64,000 bases of DNA from AP-15 sp963797115 (GCA_963797115.1 CAWCOH010000001.1:930001-994000); one strand, 5' to 3'; shown: positions 48,285-57,670, counted from the first letter of the stretch. Translations and numbers: made by a program. The notes: generated by a model not told the origin, from the sequence alone.

Positions 48285-49185
48285 GAACGACGTCTGCGGC
48301 GCGCACATTCTCCTCAATGTGCTTGCGCGATTTTGCGCCGGGTATCGGGACGATGAAGACCCCCGCACGCTTTCCCTGGGCCATTGGCCACGCGATGGAG
48401 AGCTGGGCGAGCGTGGCGTTCTTCCCCCGCGCAACGGCATCGAGCGCAGAGCGCAGCTCGAGGTTCTTCTCGATATTGACATTCTGAAAGCGAGGCAGCC
48501 GCGCGCGAATGTCGTCAGCTGCCAAGTCCTCCACTTTGGGGACCTGGTCGCTCAGCATACCGCGCCCGAGCACGGCATAGGCCATTATTGCCATGCCAAG
48601 TCCCTTGCACGCGTCGATCTGGCCTTGCTCTTCCGCATCGCGCGAGAACAGCGAGTACTCAATCTGCAGCGAAACGAGCGGGTGAACGGCACTGCCGCGC
48701 TTCAGCGAGGGGGCCGAGCATTCTGAGAGCGAGATGAAACGCGTCTTGCCTTCCTTGACGAGCTCGGCCATGCCCCCGACGCTTTCCTCGACTGGCACGT
48801 TCGGATCGACGCGTGACATGCAAAAGACGTCGAGCGCCTCGATTCCGAGATTTTTCAAGCTCTGCTCGCAGGTTTGACGCAGATAACGCGGATCACCTCC
48901 GCCGCGCACGGCGTCCGGGCTACCGTCGCGTGGGCTGCCGCTCTTCGAGTGGATGATGACGTCATGCCGGCGGCCGCAGATCGCTTCGCCGATCAAGCGG
49001 TGATTGTGGCCAGCGCCGTAGCTGGCCGATGTATCGAGGAAATTGACCCCGAGATCGAGGGCACGGCGAACCGTGGCGACCAACTCCGCGTCGTCCGCCG
49101 GACCATAGACCCCCGACATACCGTAACAGCCGAGACCGATGGCTGAAACCGTCAGATCAGAATTGCCAAATCTGTGGCGTTCCAT
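48184..49185 (-). CDS. Aldo/keto reductase
   Basis: 333 residues, TIM-barrel NADPH reductase. GLGCYGMSGVYG, the Asp and Tyr in NFLDTSASYGAG, the Lys in IIHSKSG, FSRDAEEQGQIDACKGLGMAIMAYAVLGRGML (read as the family's nucleotide site run) and KRAGVFIVPIPGAKSRKHI for NADP binding. The catalytic His is expected in YxxHRVDP; here it reads FCMSRVDP, so Ser stands in its place. Activity may be altered. ATG at 49185 follows TTG. Confidence 0.85.
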   Translation of the reverse strand: MERHRFGNSDLTVSAIGLGCYGMSGVYGPADDAELVATVRRALDLGVNFLDTSASYGAGHNHRLIGEAICGRRHDVIIHSKSGSPRDGSPDAVRGGGDPRYLRQTCEQSLKNLGIEALDVFCMSRVDPNVPVEESVGGMAELVKEGKTRFISLSECSAPSLKRGSAVHPLVSLQIEYSLFSRDAEEQGQIDACKGLGMAIMAYAVLGRGMLSDQVPKVEDLAADDIRARLPRFQNVNIEKNLELRSALDAVARGKNATLAQLSIAWPMAQGKRAGVFIVPIPGAKSRKHIEENVRAADVVLTAEDLAEIDRVVPPGAASGTRYPIGQMHRLNV

Positions 49186-49188
49186 CAA

Positions 49189-49572
49189 CGAGCCCTCTCC
49201 TTACAGGCATTTCTATGGAATCTGCCCCCAAACTAAAGGCCGGTTCAAGAAGAGCCCGCATTACGCGTGCTCGTCGACCGATGTGAACGAGCGGTGTCGG
49301 CCCCGTGACGTCCGCCTTCGGTACGGGCTAAAACTTGTGTTAGGGGCAGAGCTGTTCACTCTGTCCCTTGCATCGCATCCCCGCCAAACACCGAAATGAT
49401 GAAAGGCGAGTGCTTAGACTCAAACGCAAGCTACACCGTGGCCGGGCTCGGCCCGTGGGCCTTCAGCCCACGGACTTGATCCGGGTCACGCCCGGGCAAG
49501 ACGGCAATTTTCCCTGGACAGCTCTGCCGCAAGCGAGCGAGGGTCCCGGCCGCCGCCCCACCCTGTGCCTTC
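49189..49572. other. Intergenic stretch with palindromes
   Basis: About 380 bp. A hairpin CCGTGGGCCTTCAGCCCACGG lies at about 49449-49472 and is followed by a CCGGG-type palindrome (ACTTGATCCGGGTC). No gene is supported. Confidence 0.55.
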
Positions 49573-50364
49573 TTAATCGCGTACGATCGGGCAGCTCTCG
49601 TCGCGCACCCAATCGGCGAAGCTGAGGTAGTACACCCGGACGTCGTCAAACCCGGCGCGCACTGCCGCGGCGGCGCCCAATGCCGCTCTGCCGCCGCCTT
49701 CGCAATGGGTCACGATGTGATCGCCCGGGCCGAAGCCGACCCGATCCAGCATGGCGCGCAGAGCCGGCGCCGGACGAACCATGCCATTTTCCAAGAGATC
49801 GACATGTGAGAGATGCCGGGCACCCGGCAGATGGCCGCTACGGGAACGGTTGCGAGTGTCCTCTCCAGTAAACTCGGCGCGCGTGCGGGTGTCGAACACA
49901 TGCGCGTCGCCATCGAGTTGACGCTTGAGCGTCTCCCGATCGACCAGACCGACGGATCCCGCCCCAGGGACAGCACGGAAACCGCCTGTCGCTGGCGCGG
50001 CACCCGCCGGCAGCCCGGTCGCTGACGAAAGGGCAGGCCAGCCGCCATTCAGGATAACGGCCTTAAGGCCGAAATACTGCAGGACGAACCACACCCGCGC
50101 AGCATTGGTCATTTGGCCGCTATCGTAGGCCACGGCGACGGCTGAAGGACCGACGCCGAGCGCCCCGAGAGCCTCATCCCAGTAGGCGGTGTTGCGGAAC
50201 CCGATATCGGCCGCCTTCGCCGCTTTGTCCCATTCGTCGACCGGCACGCGCATCGCACCGGGCGCATGGCCCGCGTCAAAGGCCGCCTGATCGCGGGCGT
50301 CCAGATAGCGTACCGGGCCGAGCGAGGCCAATTCGGCGATATCGACGAAGGGATCATTCGACAT
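49573..50364 (-). CDS. Sulfurtransferase with two rhodanese domains
   Basis: 263 residues. The first rhodanese domain (VRYLDARDQAAFDAGHAPGA) is the inactive one. The second carries the active Cys in IVTHCEGGGRAALGA, a loop unlike the thiosulfate (CRKGVT) or mercaptopyruvate (CGSGVT) types, so the donor is uncertain. The protein moves sulfur to an acceptor such as cyanide or thioredoxin. Transcribed in the same direction as hppD with 48 bp between. Confidence 0.85.
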   Translation of the reverse strand: MSNDPFVDIAELASLGPVRYLDARDQAAFDAGHAPGAMRVPVDEWDKAAKAADIGFRNTAYWDEALGALGVGPSAVAVAYDSGQMTNAARVWFVLQYFGLKAVILNGGWPALSSATGLPAGAAPATGGFRAVPGAGSVGLVDRETLKRQLDGDAHVFDTRTRAEFTGEDTRNRSRSGHLPGARHLSHVDLLENGMVRPAPALRAMLDRVGFGPGDHIVTHCEGGGRAALGAAAAVRAGFDDVRVYYLSFADWVRDESCPIVRD

Positions 50365-50412
50365 TGCAGTCTTTCCTCCGGAGGTTTCTCGGATGGGATG
50401 GCGGCCTCGACA

Positions 50413-51507
50413 TCACGTAGTCTCGGCCGGTGTTTTCGGAGCGAGAACGCCGCGGCGGATCTGATCACGCTCGATCGATTCGAAAAGGGCGCGGAAATTG
50501 CCCTCGCCGAAGCCCTCGTTGCCCTTGCGCTGAATGATCTCGAAGAAGATCGGGCCGATCACCGTCTCGGTGAAGATCTGCAGCAGCACCCCTTTTCCGG
50601 CGCCCGCTCCGCCGTCGATCAGGATGCGGTTGCGTTTCAACCGAGCGAGGTCCTCGCCATGCCCCGGCACCCTGGCGTCGACCGCTTCGTAATAGGTGTC
50701 GGGGACCGACATGAATGAGATGCCGCGAGGCCTCAGCGCCTCGACGCTCGCGTGGATGTCGTCGGTGGCGAGTGCGATGTGCTGGATGCCCTCGCCGTGA
50801 TAGGCCTCGAGATATTCGGCGATCTGCGATTTGTCGTCGGCGCTCTCGTTGATCGGGATGCGGATCCGGCCGTCGGGGCTGGTCATCGCTTTCGAGCGCA
50901 GTCCGGTCAGCTTGCCCTCGATATCGAAGTAACGGACCTCACGGAAATTGAATAGACGCTCGTAGAACTCGGCCCACAGCTGCATGCGCCCGCGGTGGAC
51001 GTTGTGGGTCAAGTGGTCGATGCCGGTCAGCCCGACCCCTGGCATCACCCGATCTTCCAGCAGGGTGAAATCGACATCATAGATTGTCCGCTCGCCATAG
51101 CGGTCGACGAGGTAGATCAGGCTGCCGCCGATCCCTTCGATCGCCGGGATGTTGAGCTCCATCGGCCCGACCTTGCCGTGCACCGGCTTGGCGCCCAGCG
51201 AGATCGCGCGGTCATAGGCTTTGGCCGCGTCGGTCACCCGAAAGGCAATGGCGCAAACCGAAGGGCCGTGCAGCCGGGCAAAGGCCTGAGCAAAGCTCTC
51301 GGGCTCGGCGTTGAGGATGAAGTTGACGTCGCCTTGCTTGTAGAGCGTCACGTTCTTCGAACGGTGGCGCGCCGCGGCGACAAATCCCATCCGCTCGAAC
51401 AATGCGCCGAGCGCCTGCGGATCAGGCCCGGTGTATTCGACAAACTCGAACCCGTCGGTGCCCATCGGGTTTTCCCACAGATCGCGACGCTGCGGTCCTG
51501 CCGGCAT
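50413..51507 (-). CDS. hppD: 4-hydroxyphenylpyruvate dioxygenase
   Basis: 364 residues. Two vicinal-oxygen-chelate domains. The iron ligands are His in GIDHLTHNV, His in GIQHIALAT and Glu in IFFEIIQRKGNEGFGEGNF. It turns 4-hydroxyphenylpyruvate into homogentisate in tyrosine breakdown. ATG at 51507 has GGGAG seven bases upstream. The next homogentisate enzymes are not in the window. Confidence 0.95.
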   Translation of the reverse strand: MPAGPQRRDLWENPMGTDGFEFVEYTGPDPQALGALFERMGFVAAARHRSKNVTLYKQGDVNFILNAEPESFAQAFARLHGPSVCAIAFRVTDAAKAYDRAISLGAKPVHGKVGPMELNIPAIEGIGGSLIYLVDRYGERTIYDVDFTLLEDRVMPGVGLTGIDHLTHNVHRGRMQLWAEFYERLFNFREVRYFDIEGKLTGLRSKAMTSPDGRIRIPINESADDKSQIAEYLEAYHGEGIQHIALATDDIHASVEALRPRGISFMSVPDTYYEAVDARVPGHGEDLARLKRNRILIDGGAGAGKGVLLQIFTETVIGPIFFEIIQRKGNEGFGEGNFRALFESIERDQIRRGVLAPKTPAETT

Positions 51508-51597
51508 CGGAAACTCCCGTCACCCTTGCTCCGATCTGATATGGGACCCGCAATCGGCATTGCGAGCACGTCCGGGCGGCGCCGTTTGCGGGGCCTG

Positions 51598-52497
51598 CTA
51601 TTGCCGCACTCCCTCCGTCGAAAGACCCGCCATGACGTAGCGGCGCAGTGCGAAAAACACGACGATCGGCGGCAGCGAATAGATGATCGCGGCGGCCATC
51701 ATCGCGTTCCATGCCATGTCGGGCTCTTCGAACATATCGCCCTGCATGATCGCCACCGTCATTTGAGCCGGTGTGATGAGCAGCGTAAACTGATAGAGAT
51801 AGTCGTTCCAGGCCAGCACCAGGGCGTAGATCCCGACGACCGCCAGCGCCGGCATGATCAACGGCAGATAAATCCGCCAAAACACCTGAGCGTGGGATGC
51901 GCCGTCAAGCCGGGCCGCGTCGTCCAGTTCGAGCGGGATCAAGCTCGCGTAGTGCCGCAGAATCAAGATGGCAAACGGCGTGGCGAACGTCACTTGCGCG
52001 GCAATGACCCCCCACGGGTTATTCGCGAGCCCGTAGTTGTACATCACTAAATAGAACGGGACGGTCAGGAAAGCGGCCGGCAGCACGTAGGTCGCCAGAG
52101 CGGTGTTGGTAATAATCGATGACCCTTTGCCCAGCCGCATCCGGCTCACGGCAAAGCCCGCCAGCGACCCGATCACCACGGTCAGCACCATTGTCGTCAA
52201 GCCGATAAAGAGGCTGTTGCCGAACTGTTGCCAGAAATGCTCGAGGTAGCGGTCATCCTGAGTCAAGACGACGCCGAAGGCTTCGAGCGAGGGCTCGGGC
52301 GGATAGATATGGCCGGTGAACTCGATCTCCCCTTCCTCCGGATCGAGCGCGATCAGGAACATGTTGTAGACCGGGATCAGCGACCAGATCAGCAGGATGA
52401 CGGCGAGCAGCACCGAGCCGGCTTCGATCACAACCCGACGCCGTCGATGGCGGCGGCGCGCCAGCGTCAGCACGGCGGAAGCCTCGGCGACGCTCAC
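51598..52497 (-). CDS. ABC transporter permease, MalG/CUT1-like
   Basis: 299 residues, six membrane helices. The EAA-type loop is ELDDAARLDGASHAQVFWRIYLPL and YALVLAWNDYLYQF is typical of sugar-type permeases. The start overlaps the end of the partner permease by four bases. No ATPase or substrate-binding protein is next to them, so they depend on genes elsewhere or the operon has been split. Confidence 0.88.
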   Translation of the reverse strand: MSVAEASAVLTLARRRHRRRRVVIEAGSVLLAVILLIWSLIPVYNMFLIALDPEEGEIEFTGHIYPPEPSLEAFGVVLTQDDRYLEHFWQQFGNSLFIGLTTMVLTVVIGSLAGFAVSRMRLGKGSSIITNTALATYVLPAAFLTVPFYLVMYNYGLANNPWGVIAAQVTFATPFAILILRHYASLIPLELDDAARLDGASHAQVFWRIYLPLIMPALAVVGIYALVLAWNDYLYQFTLLITPAQMTVAIMQGDMFEEPDMAWNAMMAAAIIYSLPPIVVFFALRRYVMAGLSTEGVRQ

Positions 52498-53408
52498 AGC
52501 TGCGCCCCCCTTGTCTGGATGTGGCGGAGCAGGAGGATCACGATCGGGATCAGCACCGGCAACGCCGACATCATCGCGGCGACGGAGAGTGGCGCGTTGG
52601 CCATGTCGAAGAAATAGCGGAAGCCGAGTGTGGCCAGCACCTCCGTCGACATGGCCGGTGAGCCGTTGGACACAAAAAACACGGTGTTGAATTCACCGAT
52701 TGCCCAAATGGTGGCGAGCAGCGTGCACACCAGATAGAGGTTCGCCAGCAGCGGAATCGTGATGTGCACGAAGCGCCGCCAATCGGTTGCCCCATCGATC
52801 ACGGCGGCCTCGAGGAGCTCCTTGGGTATCATCATGCGGCCGGCGATGAAGATCACGGTCCAGAACGGCATCCATTTCCAGATATAAGTGAGGACATTGG
52901 CCCCGAACGCGAGCGACCAGTGACTGAACCACATCGGGCCCTCGATCCCGAACAGCTCCTCCAACAAGCGGTTCACCAGGCCCATCTCGCCGATCAATAT
53001 CCAGTGGACCGAGGTGAAGGCTATGACCCCCGATAGCGCCCAGGGCAGGATGTAGATCGCGAGCAGCGCCCTGATCCACCAGCGCCGGCGCATGAAAAAG
53101 CCGGACAGCAGCAAGGCCAGGAACATCTGCAGGTTCACGCCGAGCCCGGCAAACAATAAGGTGTTGACCAGGGTCCTCAGGTAGAGCGGATCGTCGAAGA
53201 GGTCGGCGTAGAGCGCAGGCTTGCTGCCCATCCACAACGCATAGCCGATCGGATAGATGGCGAAGGCGAGGAACACCGCCGCATAGGGCGCGACAAAGGC
53301 GATCGCCCAGCTCAAATCTGATCCGTGCAAATGGCGGCGCCTGGGTGGCCGCAGCGGCCGGTTGAACCCGGCGAGCCCCTCTGCCGGAAGTCGCTCCGCG
53401 ACGCTCAT
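52494..53408 (-). CDS. ABC transporter permease, MalF-like
   Basis: 304 residues with six helices. The EAA loop is LLEAAVIDGATDWRRFVHITIPLL. It pairs with the downstream MalG-like permease. It is the first gene of its operon and is divergent from the MFS gene with about 115 bp between. Confidence 0.88.
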   Translation of the reverse strand: MSVAERLPAEGLAGFNRPLRPPRRRHLHGSDLSWAIAFVAPYAAVFLAFAIYPIGYALWMGSKPALYADLFDDPLYLRTLVNTLLFAGLGVNLQMFLALLLSGFFMRRRWWIRALLAIYILPWALSGVIAFTSVHWILIGEMGLVNRLLEELFGIEGPMWFSHWSLAFGANVLTYIWKWMPFWTVIFIAGRMMIPKELLEAAVIDGATDWRRFVHITIPLLANLYLVCTLLATIWAIGEFNTVFFVSNGSPAMSTEVLATLGFRYFFDMANAPLSVAAMMSALPVLIPIVILLLRHIQTRGAQL

Positions 53409-53522
53409 TCCGCCTCCTCAGCCTTCCTGATCGCCTGGCCCTACCGACCGATCCCCGCGAGGCTTGCGCAAGGGCGGCGGAAATGCAACAGAGCGAAAAG
53501 GGAGGCCGGGAGGAAAACGGAT

Positions 53523-55055
53523 ATGGCAGAAGCAGCTCCATCAGCCACCGAGTCAGCGATCGAGAACCAACGGATCGGCGGTCTACAGATCCGCGTCGCG
53601 GCGTTGTGCGCCTTCGTGCAGATCTGCGATGGCTACGACATCAACTCGATCGGCGTCACGGTCCCGGCCCTCACGCATGCCTGGAGCCTTCCGGGGCCGG
53701 CCTTCACCCAGGCGTTCCTGTGGTCGAGCATCGGCATCATGGTAGGCGCTCTTTCTGCCGGGCCGCTCGGCGACCGCGTCGGTCGCAAACCCTTGTTGCT
53801 CGCCAGCCTCACCATCTTCGGCCTCGCCTCATTGTTGAGCGCCTTCGCAGGGTCGCTGTTGGTGCTTAGCATCCTGCGCTTTTTCACCGGTATGGGGATC
53901 GGCGGCGCATTTCCGGGAGCGGCGACGTTGAGCGGCGACTACGCACCCCAGCGCTTTCGCGCGACGATGATTATGGCGACTTTCACCGGAGCGCCGATCG
54001 GCGGGTTTGTGTGCGGCCAGCTAGCGGGGCTGCTGCTGAGCAGTGGCCTTGTCGTAACCATTTCCGACAGGCCGCCGTGGTGGGTTCTTGGACCGCTTGG
54101 GTTTCTTGCGCTGCTTGGGCTGCTGGGGGTGTTGCTGGGGCGGCTGAGGCTAACGCCGTCGTTGCTGGCGCTAGTGCTGCTAGTGCTGTTGCTAGGGCAG
54201 TGGTGGCTCGGCGGACCGATCGTTATCCGGCTCCTCGATCCCGGCTGGCCCGGCGTCTTCATCGTCGGCGGTGTCGTACCGATTCTGATGGTGCCGGTGC
54301 TGGCGTTGTGGCTGCCCGAATCGCCCCGCTTCCTCGCCGCAAAGAGCAGATTGTCGGCCCGCGAGGCGGCGTTGCTGCAGCGCCTCGACATCAGGCCGGG
54401 ACAGGCCGCCGCAGAGAGCCTCGACCTCGCCCAGGGCAACCCGATCAAGATGCTGTTCGGCGAGGGCTATGCGCTGCAGACGGTGCTCTTGTGGGTGATC
54501 TTCTTTTGCAGCCTGATGAACCTGTTCCTGTTCGTCTATTGGCTGCCCCAGGTGCTGCACCTGACCGGCATGACGCCGGCGGAGGCTGCTCGCACCACGA
54601 GCTTCCGCGAATTGGGTGCAATCCTTGCGGTGCTCTATTTAGGCCTGCTGATCGACCGCTTCGGTCCGGAGCGGACGCTGGCGTGGCATTACGCCGCTGG
54701 CGTCTTGTTTATCGCCGCGATCGCGCTCGCTGCGATGCCTTATCTGCTCCTCGTGGTCGTGATCTTCTTTTCCGGGATGACGATCATCGGCAGCCAGACC
54801 GGCGCCAATGCGGCCTGCGGCAAGCTCTACCCGGCGCGCATGCGAACGAGCGGCCTCGGCTGGGCGCTCGGCATCGGCCGGCTGGGCGGCATCGCCGCAC
54901 CTGTGCTGGGCGGCTACCTGCTGTCGATCGGTATGGCGCCGCCGCACATCTTCTTAAGTGCTTGCGGGTTCGCGGTGATTGCCGCCGCGGCGACCGGCCT
55001 GCTGGCTCTGCGCGGCGTGCGCGCCGAGCCCCTGGCCGACCGGTCCGTTGCTTAG
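53523..55055 (+). CDS. MFS transporter, aromatic-acid:H+ symporter (AAHS) type, with a Leu-rich insertion
   Basis: 510 residues. CDGYDINSIGVTVPAL in helix 1, GPLGDRVGRKPLLL between helices 2 and 3, GIGGAFPGAATLSGDYAP in helix 4 and ALWLPESPRFL after helix 6 match the AAHS family, which imports benzoate-like acids. Between helices 5 and 6 lies an extra stretch of about 60 residues, very rich in Leu (LGFLALLGLLGVLLGRLRL and LLALVLLVLLLGQWW), coded at about 54070-54225. It could add two membrane passes. ATG at 53523 is chosen; a longer open frame upstream is antisense to the permease. Confidence 0.85.
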   Translation: MAEAAPSATESAIENQRIGGLQIRVAALCAFVQICDGYDINSIGVTVPALTHAWSLPGPAFTQAFLWSSIGIMVGALSAGPLGDRVGRKPLLLASLTIFGLASLLSAFAGSLLVLSILRFFTGMGIGGAFPGAATLSGDYAPQRFRATMIMATFTGAPIGGFVCGQLAGLLLSSGLVVTISDRPPWWVLGPLGFLALLGLLGVLLGRLRLTPSLLALVLLVLLLGQWWLGGPIVIRLLDPGWPGVFIVGGVVPILMVPVLALWLPESPRFLAAKSRLSAREAALLQRLDIRPGQAAAESLDLAQGNPIKMLFGEGYALQTVLLWVIFFCSLMNLFLFVYWLPQVLHLTGMTPAEAARTTSFRELGAILAVLYLGLLIDRFGPERTLAWHYAAGVLFIAAIALAAMPYLLLVVVIFFSGMTIIGSQTGANAACGKLYPARMRTSGLGWALGIGRLGGIAAPVLGGYLLSIGMAPPHIFLSACGFAVIAAAATGLLALRGVRAEPLADRSVA

Positions 55056-55184
55056 AGTAGAGCTGCCTAGTTAACCCCGGAGATGAGCTGCGAGGTGCGA
55101 CGGCAATAGGCGTCGCACCCGCCGCCGAACTGAAGCTGGCCGGGCCGGCCCTGCGACGGCGCGGTGCGAAGGCTTCGCATCGTT

Positions 55185-55373
55185 CCATCGGGTCTCGAGA
55201 TCGACAATTCGCCAGTCATGGGAACCGTGGAGGGCAGCGTCGCGCGGACCGAGGTGGCCGACTTGAATGTGGATGGTTCGCCCGAAATCTATGTCTCTGT
55301 CAGGTCTCCCGGCCGCGGCTCGCTGGTCGCTTATGCCGCCAACCGCCGCAGGTCGCTCAGCGAGATCTACCGT
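55185..55373 (+). pseudogene. Remnant: PliI-like lysozyme inhibitor C-terminal segment
   Basis: Reads DNSPVMGTVEGSVARTEVAD, then DLNVDGSPEIYVSVRSPGRGSLVAYAANRR in succession, a pattern I know from periplasmic PliI-type lysozyme inhibitors. The N-terminus with signal peptide is missing and the 3' side runs into a D-threonine-aldolase-like remnant. No function expected. Confidence 0.5.
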
Positions 55374-55374
55374 C

Positions 55375-55955
55375 ATAAACGGCGCCGCGCGCGGTGATCG
55401 GCCAGAGCTGCTCGACACGGCCCGCGCGGATGCCGACATAGCAGTTGCCCCTCCCTGACCCTCCCCCGCCAGCGGCCGCTTGCGGGGGAGGGAAGGGTGG
55501 GGGTAGAGGTTGACGGTCGGGTCGCAGTGGCCGGGGACGAGGCGGAGCTTGTCGCCGAGACCGAGGCGGTTGGTGGCGGCGGAGACGGCGAGGCGGCCGT
55601 GCTCGTCGGAGGCGCGCTCGTAGGTGGCGGCGGGGCTCGTCGCACACCAGCGGCGGGCCGGAATCGAAGGCGAGCGCCTTGAGGCCGGCGTCGACGATGG
55701 CACGGTCCTCCGCCGGGCGGCTCATCACCGTCGCCCAGACGAAAGGGCTCGGCTCGAAGGCCCTGGTCGGGGCGCCGTCATGGTCGAGGTTGCGCCCGCA
55801 ATCGGCGTCCATGAAGATGTAGGAACCGCATTGCAGTTCGGTGTAGACGCCGCTCGCCGCCGCGAACTCGAAGGTGCGGGCGCCGGTGATGGTCGGGCAC
55901 TCGACGCCGTGGCGCGCCACCAGGAAGTCGCGGGTTCGGGCGACCTTGTCGGACG
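55375..55955 (-). pseudogene. Remnant D3: 3' part of the D-threonine-aldolase-like gene
   Basis: Corresponds to residues from about 200 to the end of the intact gene at 61621. Reading order: ARTRDFLVARHGVECPTITG, ASGVYTELQCGSYIFMDAD, FVWATVMSRPAEDRAIVDAG, then a frameshift, GDKLRLVPGHCDPTVNLY, a REP insertion and VEQLWPITARGAVYDGRS. The left gene boundary near residue 200 and the REP position coincide with those of remnant D2. Confidence 0.88.
55443..55503. repeat. REP palindrome inside remnant D3
   Basis: CCCTCCCCCGCCAGCGGCCG then CTTGCGGGGGAGGG forms a strong hairpin. It is inserted after the codons for NLY of the aldolase-like gene. The same insertion site holds a similar REP in D2 (about 56870-56925), but not in D1 or the intact gene. 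Confidence 0.75.
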
Positions 55956-56024
55956 CGCCGAGACACCGGTGAAAACCCTGATCCACCGGGGTTTTCCTTA
56001 GGACAGCCGAGGGATTGCAGCATG

Positions 56025-56408
56025 TCACTCGAGCAGGTCGGCGATCCGGTCGACGAAATTTTCGGCGGCATCCGTCGCGGAGATGGCTTCTGCGAGCGGC
56101 ACGGTTGCGTCCGGACCGATTTCGTAATCGGCGACCGCTTTGAAATCATAGGCTCTCGATAGAAAGCGCGACAGCTCGGTGCCGAGAGTCGGTTCGGTTC
56201 TCGCCAGCCGAGAAAATTGAGCGTGAACCCCGCGATGCGTTTTTGGCACCTTGGCGTCTCGTTCGAAGATCATCGCCTGCGCGGCGTGGAACACGGCAAG
56301 GTAGGCTGCGCGACCGGCAGCCTCGCCGAGCTCGATACCGGCGGTCGCACGCGCTTCTTTGAGGGCTTGCCGCGCCTTGTCGAGATATTGCGCGGTTTCC
56401 GGCTTCAC
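56025..56408 (-). CDS. HEPN domain protein of a HEPN/MNT pair
   Basis: 127 residues, all helical. YLDKARQALKEARATAG, GRAAYLAVFHAAQAMIFERD and KTHRGVHAQFSRLA, YDFKAVADYE follow the HEPN (COG1895) pattern. Proteins of this group work as RNase toxins or as the partner of a nucleotidyltransferase antitoxin. Start overlaps the MNT stop by four bases, so they are translated together. Confidence 0.83.
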   Translation of the reverse strand: MKPETAQYLDKARQALKEARATAGIELGEAAGRAAYLAVFHAAQAMIFERDAKVPKTHRGVHAQFSRLARTEPTLGTELSRFLSRAYDFKAVADYEIGPDATVPLAEAISATDAAENFVDRIADLLE

Positions 56409-56728
56409 AGATCGACGCCGTCGCGGCGGATCTCGTGCATCAGCGGGGTGAGGTCGCGGTAGGAGCCGGCCCGAAAAGGCCGCGCCTCCAGGAATGCGCC
56501 CGTCTCGGCCAGAATATCGGCTCTGAGGTCTGCCAGCCGGTGAAATTCGCTCCAGCGATCGGTCAGATCCTGAAGAAACACTGCGATGTCATAGTCGGAT
56601 GCCTCGCTCGCGTCGCCCCGCGCGCGCGACCCGAACAGCACCAGACGCTCGATGCGATCGCCATAGATCGCGCCGAGAGACGTGCGGATGCGCTGCAAGA
56701 TCGGATCGTCGGACAATCTCCCGGACAT
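56405..56728 (-). CDS. Minimal nucleotidyltransferase (MNT) of a HEPN/MNT pair
   Basis: 107 residues. The nucleotidyltransferase core is LVLFGSRARGDASEASDYDIAVF (GS-x-ARG then D-x-D). In MntA/HepT-type systems the MNT protein blocks the HEPN toxin by adding AMP or by binding. First gene of the pair; the promoter must lie in the short space between 56728 and remnant D2. Confidence 0.86.
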   Translation of the reverse strand: MSGRLSDDPILQRIRTSLGAIYGDRIERLVLFGSRARGDASEASDYDIAVFLQDLTDRWSEFHRLADLRADILAETGAFLEARPFRAGSYRDLTPLMHEIRRDGVDL

Positions 56729-56802
56729 TTATCGTTCTCCACGGCGATGCGGTCATATCCCAAATACCGGCCGCGGACGCAACGTTTCGGGTAACCACGT
56801 AG

Positions 56803-57350
56803 ATAAACCGCACCGCGGGCGGTGATCGGAGAGAGCTGCTCGATGCGGTTGGCGCGGATGCAGACATACCGTGCCCCCTCCCTTCCCTCCGCCGCTGGCG
56901 GGGGAGGGAAGGGTGGGGGTAGAGGTCGGGTCGCAGTGGCCGGGGATCAGGTAAATCTTGTCGCCGAGCGCGAGACGGCGGCCGAGACGGCGAGCGGGCC
57001 GTGCTCGTCGGAGGCGCGCTCGCAGGTGGCGGCGGGCTCGTCGCAGACGAGCGGCTGGCCGGAATCGAAGGCGAGCGCCTTGAGGCCGGCGTCGACGATG
57101 GCGCGGTCCTCGGCCGGGCGGCTCATCACCGTCGCCCAGACAAAGAGGCTCGGCTCGAAGGCCTTGGTCGGCGTGGGGTCGCGGTTGCGGCCGTAATCCG
57201 CGTCCATGAAGATGTACGAGCCGCATTGCAGCTCGGTGTAGACGCCGCTGGCCGCCTCGAACTCGAAGGTGCCGGTGCCGGTGATCGTCGGGCAGTCGAT
57301 GCCGTGGCGCGTCAGGAGGTCGCGGGTATGCCCGGCCTTGTCGGCCGCCC
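56803..57350 (-). pseudogene. Remnant D2: 3' part of the D-threonine-aldolase-like gene
   Basis: Starts at about residue 199 of the intact gene (ARAADKAGHTRDLLTRHGID), runs through GVYTELQCGSYIFMDADYGR and SLFVWATVMSRPAEDRAIVD, shifts frame after SAAVSRS, and carries a REP palindrome where NLYDWYVC should be. It ends at the 3' end of the gene. Its upstream edge is within about a dozen bases of the stop of the small R-M partner gene. Confidence 0.9.
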
Positions 57351-57360
57351 GCGCTACGGA

Positions 57361-57663
57361 TTATGCAGCCCGCTTCAGGCGCTCCATTTCCTGGGCGAAC
57401 TCGAAACGCAGCTGTTCGGCCTCGTCGTCCGGCAGCCAGTTGGCCATATTGGGAAACACGATCTGCCACGTGCGTGCGTCACGCTCCGACCACGGCATCT
57501 TTTCAGCCGAGCGCGCTTTTTCGATCAGCGCCCTCAGGCGGAGCCGGACTTTCTCCGGGTCGGGCACGATCCGCTGCGGCGGTGCCTGAAGCCGATCGTC
57601 GCCGAGTCCGAAGAGGCTGCTCTGCGCCGGTCTTTGCCCGAACAGGTCAGGTTCGTCCGCCAT
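57361..57663 (-). CDS. Small partner protein of the R-M enzyme
   Basis: 100 residues: MADEPDLFGQRPAQSSLFG at the start, DPEKVRLRLRALIEKARSAE, then MPWSERDARTWQIVFPNMAN and an acidic helical C-terminus. The ATG is eight bases after the R-M stop with a GAGGAGG directly in front. I recall similar small proteins next to type ISP-like enzymes in other genomes, but know no function. It may modulate the enzyme. Confidence 0.7.
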   Translation of the reverse strand: MADEPDLFGQRPAQSSLFGLGDDRLQAPPQRIVPDPEKVRLRLRALIEKARSAEKMPWSERDARTWQIVFPNMANWLPDDEAEQLRFEFAQEMERLKRAA

Positions 57664-57670
57664 CCTCCTC

